From positions 1 through 5,258 of the forward strand of contig JAGWHG010000048.1 in assembly GCA_028866975.1 (NCBI GenBank): a stretch of 5,258 bases of DNA, written 5' to 3'. Every line of letters begins with the position of its first letter. Positions within the stretch are counted from its first letter, which is position 1. Origin of the DNA: Microcaldota archaeon (GTDB taxonomy: Archaea; Micrarchaeota; Micrarchaeia; Micrarchaeales; CABMGC01). The position numbers were made by a program, and so were the translations under genes. Below the pieces are notes generated by a model, which was not told the origin of the DNA, did not search any database, and saw only the letters and a program-made list of their open reading frames with translations. Of this stretch, positions 1 to 5,258 are shown piece after piece.

Positions 1-1
1 C

Positions 2-346
2 TACTTCTACGTGCTTGGCCAGCTAAGCCAAAGCCACATTGCCATAACAACAATAAATTTCTACATTTATGATACAGCCAGCGGCCAAACTGCAGCTGCC
101 GGAATGGGCCAGGGCTTCAATGCAAGCCTTGGGGCAATAGAAGTCGTGCCGGTGATAGTGACCCCTCACCGCAATATTAGCGTCGAAGATTTTGCCATAG
201 GCCCTGGCGACTTTTCCATACTCGGCGTATCCCCATCATTGCCAAGGGATGTCCCTTACGGCACCAACGATACTTTCGTGCTGGAGCTAAAACTTCCTTA
301 CGAAAGCTATTATGGTCCCATCAACATCACTTACAGCATCGGATGA
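2..346 (+). CDS. C-terminal part of a secreted or cell-surface protein, unrecognised (5' truncated)
   Basis: The frame is open to the left window edge, so this is the end of a longer gene. A GTG at 11 is available as a start, but the upstream codons (Tyr-Phe-Tyr) continue the frame and give no reason to start there. I do not recognise the family. Counting from that GTG, the 111 visible residues alternate hydrophobic and polar residues in short strands, are rich in Gly, Pro, Thr and Tyr, and have no membrane segment or cysteine. This suggests a beta-rich outer domain. Four N-X-S/T sequons occur (N37, N55, N86, N105), which fits an N-glycosylated envelope protein. It ends at TGA 344-346, 59 bases before an STT3-like membrane protein on the same strand. 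Surface location is inferred from composition; a signal peptide or anchor would lie outside the window. Confidence 0.7.
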   Translation, partial: YFYVLGQLSQSHIAITTINFYIYDTASGQTAAAGMGQGFNASLGAIEVVPVIVTPHRNISVEDFAIGPGDFSILGVSPSLPRDVPYGTNDTFVLELKLPYESYYGPINITYSIG

Positions 347-405
347 TTTTAACCAACACGTAGATAAATGAAGGGATTGGATATTTGATATGATTTGGGG
401 ATTTC

Positions 406-1920
406 GTGGAAAAGAAGGCCGTTTTTTGGATCTGCCTGGTAATTCTTGCAGCCTTTGCCGTGCGCACCCCTGCTCTGCAATACCAGGGCTTCATCAATCC
501 GCAAGGATATCTCTTTTACTCAGCGATACAGCAAACGATAGGCAACAACTATTCGATACCAGCATCTTCCACCATGATACTCTCGAACCAGCCTTATACG
601 GAGAGCCCGCTGCTCGTATACTTTCCGATAGCCCTGTGGCTGCTGCTCGGCAAGTCGGTGGGAATAATGCAGCTTATGCAGTACGTGATCCCTTCGCTCT
701 TTTTGGTTTTGGGCATAGTTGTTGTATACCTTCTTGCAGGCAGGCTCTCTAAGAATGGCACGGTTGCATTGCTCTCGGCGTTTATATATGCCCTAAGCCC
801 TATGTCGATTTATCACTTATCTTTCCTTGAGTACATCGGCGATATGTTTCCTCCGGTCTTTGCTGGCATTGCCGCATACTTTGCCATTGCCGCTGCAGAC
901 GGCATGCGAGAAGGGGCCAAAAGCAAGAAGATTTATGCGAATGCCATTCTTGCCATAGTATTTGGTGCGGTTGGGGTCAGCTTTTGGAGCGGTGGCTATT
1001 ATATCTTGGCCTGCGCCATAGCTGCGATATTCCTCTACTTGGTCTACAAAAAAGCAGGAGCTAGGATGGCGATGGTTGTAGGTCTGTTCTCGATTGTAGT
1101 TGGCTTCTACGCTCTTGGCCTTGCTTCAAGCTCGTTCATGCAGCCGAAAAGCCACTCTGATTTGGGCTTTGCGATCAACTCCTTTGGGGTCATTCTCCCG
1201 CTTATCTTTGCCGGCATAATTGCGTTCCCAATCTTGGAGAGAGACAAGTCGCGCTACGCATCTTATTTCGCCGTATTCGGCACCTTTGTAATAACAGCTG
1301 CGCTCTACATGCAGCTATTTAGGTGGATCACGCTTTTGGCGATACCAGGCGCAGTTTTCGCCGGGTATGGACTGTGGGTGCTTGCAGGGCTTTTCAAAAA
1401 GCGCAGGCGCATGGGATACTTGGTGCTCGGAAACATCCTGCTTGCCAGCCTGCTGCTGACTTACCCTTATGCATACAGCCAGTTCATGGAGCCGTTGATC
1501 TTCACCACGCCGCAGACATTCCAAACGCTTGGCTGGATATCAAACAACACCGCTACAAACGCGACCTTCCTCGCAAGCTGGAACAGCGGAACCCTAATAG
1601 AAGCGCTTTCTAACAGGCACGTGTATTTCGATGCCTTCTCGCCTGACTCCGAGCTGCTTGCATACGGCAAGTTCCTTGCCGGCAACAATCCCGCTTATCT
1701 GCAGACGCTCAGACCCAATTACATCTATGTCAGATACGTGGGCGCCAGACTGCTGACAGACACGGGGATATTGAACCTCTCAGATTATTCTGTGTTCAAA
1801 AAGACTGTCTTGTTCGAGCTGCTATCTGAGTGCAATGCCGGCTGCAAAATAGACAACGTCTCTTTCTACAAGGTGTATTCCAATATTGACGGGATAATAT
1901 ACAGGCTGAATTACACCTAA
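406..1920 (+). CDS. Multi-pass GT-C / STT3-like membrane protein with altered catalytic motifs
   Basis: This 504-residue protein has about 11-12 hydrophobic helices (first near 5-20, last near 336-356) and a polar C-terminal domain of about 150 residues. That is the layout of STT3/AglB/PglB oligosaccharyltransferases and other lipid-linked-sugar GT-C enzymes. The first outer loop (about 21-67) contains N31-P-Q-G-Y, where PglB has its metal-binding N-D-G-Y. E142-Y-I-G-D146 sits where the second acidic motif is expected. R306-W307 precedes a Leu-rich Pro-containing helix, as in STT3. S391-W-N-S-G395 occupies the WWDYG position and is followed by a typical Asn-Arg segment. C476 and C480 could form an outer disulfide. 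The GTG at 406 is the only reasonable start: the frame has a stop at 391-393, and the next Met would remove helix 1. It could be an N-glycosyltransferase, a related sugar transferase or an inactive paralogue. Confidence 0.6.
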   Translation: MEKKAVFWICLVILAAFAVRTPALQYQGFINPQGYLFYSAIQQTIGNNYSIPASSTMILSNQPYTESPLLVYFPIALWLLLGKSVGIMQLMQYVIPSLFLVLGIVVVYLLAGRLSKNGTVALLSAFIYALSPMSIYHLSFLEYIGDMFPPVFAGIAAYFAIAAADGMREGAKSKKIYANAILAIVFGAVGVSFWSGGYYILACAIAAIFLYLVYKKAGARMAMVVGLFSIVVGFYALGLASSSFMQPKSHSDLGFAINSFGVILPLIFAGIIAFPILERDKSRYASYFAVFGTFVITAALYMQLFRWITLLAIPGAVFAGYGLWVLAGLFKKRRRMGYLVLGNILLASLLLTYPYAYSQFMEPLIFTTPQTFQTLGWISNNTATNATFLASWNSGTLIEALSNRHVYFDAFSPDSELLAYGKFLAGNNPAYLQTLRPNYIYVRYVGARLLTDTGILNLSDYSVFKKTVLFELLSECNAGCKIDNVSFYKVYSNIDGIIYRLNYT

Positions 1921-1946
1921 ATGCAAGCCGAACTGCAATGCAATCA

Positions 1947-1956
1947 CTATATAATA
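1947..1956 (+). promoter_or_regulatory. Archaeal TATA box for the MinD-like gene
   Basis: CTATATAATA is centred about 27 bases upstream of the ATG at 1979 and lies just after the STT3-like stop codon. Archaeal transcription normally starts about 25 bases downstream of the TATA centre, so the predicted start falls at or next to the ATG and the mRNA would be leaderless. Only a weak AGGT precedes the ATG, which is consistent with this. The box gives the ATPase its own promoter, separate from the upstream gene. Confidence 0.6.
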
Positions 1957-1978
1957 TCGTGAGTTTAGGTTATTAGTT

Positions 1979-2788
1979 ATGCAAAAACCCTATGCGATAA
2001 GGGTGACATCATCCAAGGGAGGGGTCGGCAAGAGCGTAATTTCTGTCAACCTTGCTGCGGCGCTCAAATCCCTGGGCTATAAGGTCCTGCTTGTGGACAG
2101 CGATACGGTCAATCCCTGCATCGGCCTCTATCTCGGCCTGCCAGATGTGAGCGTGGGCATAATGGATGTTGTTTTTGGCAGGGCGGATATCACCAAGGTG
2201 ATAGTGCCGCACCCAACAACAGGATTGAGGGTGCTCCCCGGAGTCATTGCGCCGCGCCATGCCGGAAATGAGGATGTAAGGCCCTCAGTAAAGCAGGCCA
2301 GGGCGTTCACTGCAAAATTGCAAAGGTTGGGATACGACTTCATAATAGTAGACACGCAGCCAGGAGTTGCGCACCCTCTAGGGCTGAGTCTCTTCGATGA
2401 GGCCATAATTGTCGCAATGCCCTATGCCGCAAGCTGCATAAGCGCGATAAAGATGCTAAGGGAGTGCGGCAAGGCAAAGCTCAAGGCGAGCCTTGTGGTC
2501 AACGAGATCAGAAACAAGAGCTACGAGCTGGGCATACGCGAGATAGAGGAGATGTGCGAGAATAGGGTCAACTCCACACTGCCCTATGATGATAATGTAA
2601 CGGTTGGCGTGGCAGACCACATACCGGTATACGTGCTCAAGAGGCAGGCGCAGTTCTCGCGAGCGATCCTAGACATGGCGCGAATGTACGCTACAAGGAT
2701 CGACACGGTCCCCGAGAGCCCCGGCGGCTTTGGTGGGATATTTGCAAAGCTGCTCTCGCTTTTCCACGTGAGGCTCGTCAAGGAATAG
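1979..2788 (+). CDS. minD: MinD-type P-loop ATPase (ParA/MinD family)
   Basis: This 269-residue protein is a deviant Walker A ATPase that probably cycles between an ATP-bound membrane dimer and a cytosolic monomer. The P-loop is K13-G-G-V-G-K18-S19, with the signature lysine K13. D40-S-D42 follows as in the switch I region, and the Walker B/switch II stretch ends in D125-T-Q-P-G129. P148 and the N175 and P202-D205 regions match the MinD fold order. The last residues (about 254-269) form an amphipathic helix after a Gly-rich linker (249-253), resembling the MinD membrane-targeting sequence. Length is normal for MinD. The ATG at 1979 is the only start: an in-frame TAA lies at 1952-1954. No MinC, MinE or chemotaxis partner is visible. 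Archaeal MinD paralogues often act in positioning or polarity of surface structures; the exact role here is unknown, and minD is used as a family name. Confidence 0.88.
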   Translation: MQKPYAIRVTSSKGGVGKSVISVNLAAALKSLGYKVLLVDSDTVNPCIGLYLGLPDVSVGIMDVVFGRADITKVIVPHPTTGLRVLPGVIAPRHAGNEDVRPSVKQARAFTAKLQRLGYDFIIVDTQPGVAHPLGLSLFDEAIIVAMPYAASCISAIKMLRECGKAKLKASLVVNEIRNKSYELGIREIEEMCENRVNSTLPYDDNVTVGVADHIPVYVLKRQAQFSRAILDMARMYATRIDTVPESPGGFGGIFAKLLSLFHVRLVKE

Positions 2789-2796
2789 ACTATTGC

Positions 2797-2851
2797 GGCC
2801 AGGGCGGAAGGCTGCGCGCCTATCGCGCTGGAAGGTCCACAGACCTTGGCC
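2797..2851 (+). ncRNA. Candidate structured RNA or 3'UTR element (inverted-repeat cluster)
   Basis: This GC-rich stretch starts 8 bases after the MinD-like stop codon. It contains two nested hairpins: GCGCG (2814-2818) with CGCGC (2824-2828) around a 5-base loop, and AAGGTC (2832-2837) with GACCTT (2842-2847) around CACA. GGCC at 2797-2800 can pair with GGCC at 2848-2851 to close both into a three-way junction. Alternatively, GGCCAGGG (2797-2804) pairs with CCTTGGCC (2844-2851) with one G-U, at the cost of the second hairpin. The bases just after are ACA (2852-2854), as in an H/ACA guide RNA, but the spacing from the upper stem to ACA (23 bases) is longer than usual and I see no clear kink-turn. 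No promoter of its own is evident. It could be a guide RNA, an mRNA 3' element or chance pairing in GC-rich DNA. Confidence 0.3.
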
Positions 2852-2950
2852 ACAAACTACCTTCACAATACTATTATCGAATAGCTGATATATACGGCTT
2901 GCTTGCGGCTTAGACGGGTGTCTATTTGTTGCAAACACAGTCCGACAAAA

Positions 2951-2963
2951 TATTTTTAAATTA
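2951..2963 (+). promoter_or_regulatory. TATA box (T-run plus AAA) for the seven-helix membrane protein gene
   Basis: TATTTTTAAATTA is centred about 25 bases before the ATG at 2982, and the preceding CAAAA resembles a purine-rich BRE. The spacing predicts a leaderless transcript. No Shine-Dalgarno motif precedes the ATG. A four-codon ATG reading frame at 2966-2980 lies between the box and the start and would not be transcribed if initiation is at the ATG. Confidence 0.65.
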
Positions 2964-2981
2964 AAATGGTTATAGCATAGC

Positions 2982-3626
2982 ATGATATTTGACCAGATAG
3001 TTGCGGCATCGGTTACCGGGATCGTATCGCTAGTCGGCGCGATCCTTGCTTACCTGATAACCAAGTCGTACCTGAGGAACAAAAAGACAAGCCATCTCTT
3101 CTGGGCTCTGGGGCTGTGGGCATTTGCGCTCAGCGACTTCCTTGAATTCCTCTTCGCACTCAATGTTTATTCGACGCTGATGATGGCGTTCTACCTTTTC
3201 ATTATCGTGCTGCTTGTGCAGCTGCTTTCCATAGGCTCAATAGAGCTGGTAAAGACCAGGTTGATCCGCAACGCCTACTACGCATTCTCTGTCGTGGTTG
3301 CGGTTCTTGTTCTATATTCCATCTGGGTCGGCCCTGTGACCAATCTGGTAAACGACTACGTAGTTTCAGGGCAGCCGTCTGTCTTTGTCATACTCACTTC
3401 ATCTCTCGGCACGCTGCCTGGTGCGGCGGCAATAATAATAGTCGCACTAAAGAGCTGGCTTAAGAGCAAGTCGGTCAAGATGCTGAGCATAATTGCCGGC
3501 ATACTCATAATCGGCATAGCAGGAACGCTCTACATAGCCACTTTCCCATCCTTCCTCTATATCTCAGAGCTGTTCGGGGTATTTCTGATCTTCTTTGGGT
3601 TCTATGAAGGGAAGGGCAAGCGCTAA
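2982..3626 (+). CDS. Uncharacterised seven-transmembrane-helix protein upstream of cytochrome bd oxidase
   Basis: I do not recognise the family. The 214 residues hold about seven hydrophobic helices: roughly 6-27, 38-60, 64-90, 97-117, 133-157, 165-187 and 190-208. They are joined by short loops, with basic patches at 28-35, 91-96 and 157-166 and a basic tail G-K-G-K-R. Charged residues lie within or near helices 2 (D52, E55), 3 (E88) and 7 (E196). No histidine or cysteine pattern suggests a heme or metal site; the only His is H38. There is no lysine in helix 7, so it is not a retinal protein. The layout is like membrane sensor modules or integral accessory proteins, but that is only a resemblance. 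The ATG at 2982 is fixed by an in-frame TAG at 2973-2975. cydA follows 32 bases downstream on the same strand, so a link to respiration is possible but unproven. Confidence 0.8.
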   Translation: MIFDQIVAASVTGIVSLVGAILAYLITKSYLRNKKTSHLFWALGLWAFALSDFLEFLFALNVYSTLMMAFYLFIIVLLVQLLSIGSIELVKTRLIRNAYYAFSVVVAVLVLYSIWVGPVTNLVNDYVVSGQPSVFVILTSSLGTLPGAAAIIIVALKSWLKSKSVKMLSIIAGILIIGIAGTLYIATFPSFLYISELFGVFLIFFGFYEGKGKR

Positions 3627-3639
3627 AGCGTTTTTAAAC
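3625..3639 (+). promoter_or_regulatory. cydA: BRE/TATA element for cydA, overlapping the upstream stop codon
   Basis: AAAGCG followed by TTTTTAAAC (3631-3639) begins at the stop codon of the seven-helix gene (TAA 3624-3626). It is centred about 24 bases before the cydA ATG at 3659. The purine-rich stretch before the T-run fits a BRE. The spacing predicts a leaderless cydAB transcript. The five-T run could also help end the upstream transcript, since archaeal RNA polymerase terminates at oligo-T. Confidence 0.6.
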
Positions 3640-3658
3640 TCTACTGCGATATAGGCAT

Positions 3659-4996
3659 ATGCTTATAGTCGACTTCGACAGGTTCCTGATGGGCTATTCG
3701 CTCGGGGTCCACATAATACTTGCGAGCATCGGAATTGCCCTGCCAGTGATAATACTCATTGCAGAATACCTCGGCATAAGAAACAACGATGTTCACTATC
3801 GGGCGCTTGCAAAGAGGCTGGCGATCGTCTTTGTGGTGCTCTTTGCGATAGGGACCGCATCAGGAACGCTTGTTGCGCTTGAGATACTTCTGCTGTGGCC
3901 AAAGTTCATGGCTCTTGTCTCGCAGGTCTCGATACTGCCGTTCTACATCGAGACGTTCGCTTTCTTTATGGAATCGATATTCCTTGCGATATACTTCTAC
4001 TCATGGGACCGCTTCAAGAACAGGTTTGCACACCTCCTCACAGGAATACCAATAGCCATCGGCTCTGCGCTCTCAGGAGTTCTGATAACGATGATAAACG
4101 CATGGATGAACACGCCCAACGGCTTTAACATACCCGCATACCTTGCCAACGGCACAGTAACGGGCGTTCAGCCGCTGGCAGTCTTCAATACGCCATCCAC
4201 TGCGATAGAGGTTTCTCATGTGCTTGCAAGCTCCTACTTCTCTGGAATTTTGGTGTTTGCAATGTACCTTGCATTCATGCTCCTGGTGTGCAAGGACGAG
4301 CAGAAAAAATTGTATTACAGAAAAGGGCTGGGGCTGGTGATTGTTCTTGCCATGGTCTCCACAATCGCAGCGGTAGCTACAGGCCTTGTGTCGATATCGA
4401 GCCTAGTGTCGCTGCAGCCGGAGAAATACGCGGCTATTGAGGGGAACATAAACTCGACCGCGTTCGCGCCGGAAAGGATCGGCGGCATACCTATAGGCAA
4501 CAACTCAGGCCTAGCATACTTCATACCGATTCCAGGAGCGCAAAGCATGCTTGCGACAGGCAGCTTAAACGGCACCGTGCCTGGGCTTAGCAGCTATCCG
4601 CACAGCACATGGCCGCCTCTGATAATACACCTGTTCTTTGACATAATGGTCGGCGTTGGATTTGCGATCGCAGGCCTTATGGCGCTGATCGTGCTGCTCT
4701 ATTTGCTCAGGAGAAATCCGATTGGCAACAGAATCATTCTCTGGCTCGTCGTGGCTGCAGGCGTCTTGGGTCTTGTCATACTTGAGCTCGGATGGGTGCT
4801 TGCAGAGCTCGGCAGGCAGCCGTGGATAATATACAACGTCATGCTGGTTAGCGATGCTGCGAACTATTCCGCGTCTGTGATACCGGCTACAGCCCTGATC
4901 TTGGTATTCTACATCGCCGTAATACCTGCGACGCTGCTGATACTTAGGAGAATATTTAGGGACAGGCCGCTTGAAAATGAATTGGTGAATCAATGA
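3659..4996 (+). CDS. cydA: Cytochrome bd quinol oxidase subunit I (CydA), short Q-loop type
   Basis: This 445-residue, nine-helix subunit carries the hemes and quinol site of a bd oxidase that oxidises membrane quinol and reduces O2 to water. Aligned from memory to E. coli CydA, it keeps H18 (E. coli H19), E98 (E99), E105 (the E107 region), W116-D-R, N147-A-W-M-N-T-P153, H187 (H186, heme b558), the Q-loop pair K256 and E261 (K252, E257), M330 (M393, heme b558), E376 (E445) and G385-R-Q-P-W389. The length and short loop match the Geobacillus-type rather than the long-loop E. coli form. The E98-E105 spacing is 7, against 8 in E. coli. D328 lies where E. coli has Arg391. Five sequons (N164, N265, N281, N304, N402) all fall in predicted outer loops. 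The start agrees with H18; an in-frame TAA at 3635-3637 blocks extension. It overlaps the next gene by ATGA. Confidence 0.95.
   Translation: MLIVDFDRFLMGYSLGVHIILASIGIALPVIILIAEYLGIRNNDVHYRALAKRLAIVFVVLFAIGTASGTLVALEILLLWPKFMALVSQVSILPFYIETFAFFMESIFLAIYFYSWDRFKNRFAHLLTGIPIAIGSALSGVLITMINAWMNTPNGFNIPAYLANGTVTGVQPLAVFNTPSTAIEVSHVLASSYFSGILVFAMYLAFMLLVCKDEQKKLYYRKGLGLVIVLAMVSTIAAVATGLVSISSLVSLQPEKYAAIEGNINSTAFAPERIGGIPIGNNSGLAYFIPIPGAQSMLATGSLNGTVPGLSSYPHSTWPPLIIHLFFDIMVGVGFAIAGLMALIVLLYLLRRNPIGNRIILWLVVAAGVLGLVILELGWVLAELGRQPWIIYNVMLVSDAANYSASVIPATALILVFYIAVIPATLLILRRIFRDRPLENELVNQ
4984..4988 (+). promoter_or_regulatory. cydB: Ribosome binding site for the cydB-like gene inside cydA
   Basis: GGTGA lies four bases before the ATG at 4993 and matches the core of the archaeal Shine-Dalgarno sequence (GGAGGTGAT). 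It is within the last codons of cydA and supports the overlapping ATGA start. It contrasts with the three upstream promoter-proximal genes, which lack a good site. Confidence 0.6.
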
Positions 4997-5258
4997 ACCC
5001 GCTCTACCTTGTCAATTATTTCATCTTCTCGGTTTTCATAACCCTGTTCTTGCTAGAAGTTGGCTCTGCAATACTTGCATTGTTTTCCTATGGCGCTTAC
5101 AGGGACAAGCTGAGGAGATACCTGCTGCCCATCTGGGAAGTGGACGGAACATTCGCTGCTTTCTACCTTGTCAACTTCGAGGTGACGTATCCCACCCTTC
5201 TGGGCATTGTCGGAACAATCTACATACTGCCGCTGCTGCTCGCTGCCGCATTCTTCAT
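4993..5258 (+). CDS. cydB: Divergent cytochrome bd oxidase subunit II (CydB-like), 3' truncated
   Basis: Only the first 88 residues are present; the frame runs off the right edge. The gene starts at the ATG that overlaps the cydA stop (ATGA), so it is translationally coupled and almost certainly encodes the partner subunit. Helix 1 spans about 5-31, a basic loop R37-R42 follows, helix 2 spans about 50-62 and a third runs about 69-88. P46-I-W-E-V-D-G52 sits where E. coli CydB has the P-H-W-D-G-N-Q-V-W-L block, with W48-E49 in place of Trp-Asp. A run of small and aromatic residues ending in Tyr-Pro follows, as in canonical CydB. The Thr-Asp-Gly-Phe-Asp motif of helix 1 is absent: E22-V-G-S is the nearest match. 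Identification rests on position and this partial match. The absence of canonical motifs marks it as a distant member; a different small-subunit family is possible. Confidence 0.7.
   Translation, partial: MNPLYLVNYFIFSVFITLFLLEVGSAILALFSYGAYRDKLRRYLLPIWEVDGTFAAFYLVNFEVTYPTLLGIVGTIYILPLLLAAAFF

Noticed and set aside
347..405. Promoter for the GT-C gene in the 59-base gap
   Set aside because: TTTTAACC, GATAAATG and GATATTTGATA are all A/T-rich, but none is a clear TATA box at the distance seen for the other genes. GGGGAT at 397-402 is only a weak Shine-Dalgarno, so read-through from the upstream gene is equally likely.
390..752. Open frame starting at ATG 390 with many Cys and His
   Set aside because: It overlaps the long GT-C frame in another phase, has no recognisable domain, and its composition is that of an out-of-frame shadow.
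2790..2862. A tRNA gene in the GC-rich gap
   Set aside because: There is no T-loop TTCGA-type motif, no acceptor stem pairing at the right distance and no plausible anticodon arm.
2887..2959. A second TATA-like GATATATAC at 2887-2895 driving a 13-codon GTG frame at 2918-2959
   Set aside because: The frame is tiny, lacks a convincing start and runs into the real promoter. The A/T run alone is weak evidence.
2669..2983. Minus-strand open frame across the MinD 3' end and the gap
   Set aside because: No domain, ribosome site or promoter is visible, and its second half is antisense to the MinD gene. It is best explained as chance.
2982..3626. Microbial rhodopsin or heliorhodopsin identity for the seven-helix protein
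   Set aside because: Helix 7 (about 190-208) has no lysine for a retinal Schiff base, and the usual helix 3 acid pattern is not seen.
4565..4993. Minus-strand 142-codon frame inside cydA
   Set aside because: It is antisense to a well-conserved coding region, with a low-complexity Gln/Tyr/Arg composition typical of a shadow frame.

Overview
The window looks archaeal. Three genes are preceded by a TATA-type box about 24-28 bases before the start codon, which predicts leaderless transcripts. Isoleucine is often ATA and arginine often AGG, and base composition is close to half G+C by eye. The gene types (an STT3-like GT-C membrane protein, a sequon-rich surface protein, a MinD ATPase and a short-loop cytochrome bd oxidase) fit an aerobic or microaerobic archaeon. 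My best guess is an acidophile of the Micrarchaeota/ARMAN or Thermoplasmata kind. This is inferred from gene content and composition; no rRNA or marker gene is present.

All supported genes are on the plus strand. (1) 2-346: the end of an unrecognised secreted or surface protein with four N-glycosylation sequons. (2) 406-1920: a multi-pass GT-C/STT3-like membrane protein of 504 residues. The metal-binding Asp of the first outer loop and the WWDYG motif both appear altered. (3) 1979-2788: a MinD-type deviant Walker A ATPase with a C-terminal amphipathic helix, behind its own TATA box. (4) 2789-2981: a 193-base gap with a compact inverted-repeat cluster (2797-2851), a possible structured RNA, then a strong promoter. 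(5) 2982-3626: an unrecognised seven-helix membrane protein. (6) 3659-4996 and 4993 to the window end: cytochrome bd oxidase subunit I (cydA) and the start of a very divergent subunit II (cydB-like), overlapping by ATGA.

The cyd pair is the clearest functional unit: a quinol-oxidising terminal oxidase that reduces O2 to water. CydA keeps nearly all heme and quinol residues, but has Asp where E. coli has Arg391 beside the heme b558 methionine. The seven-helix protein lies directly upstream on the same strand and may be functionally related, but it has its own promoter, as cydA does. The surface protein and STT3-like protein form a plausible cell-envelope pair. I see no mobile element, CRISPR array, tRNA or rRNA. 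There is no strong evidence for a wholly new multi-gene system. The best leads are the altered STT3-like active site, the divergent CydB, the seven-helix protein and the structured gap.
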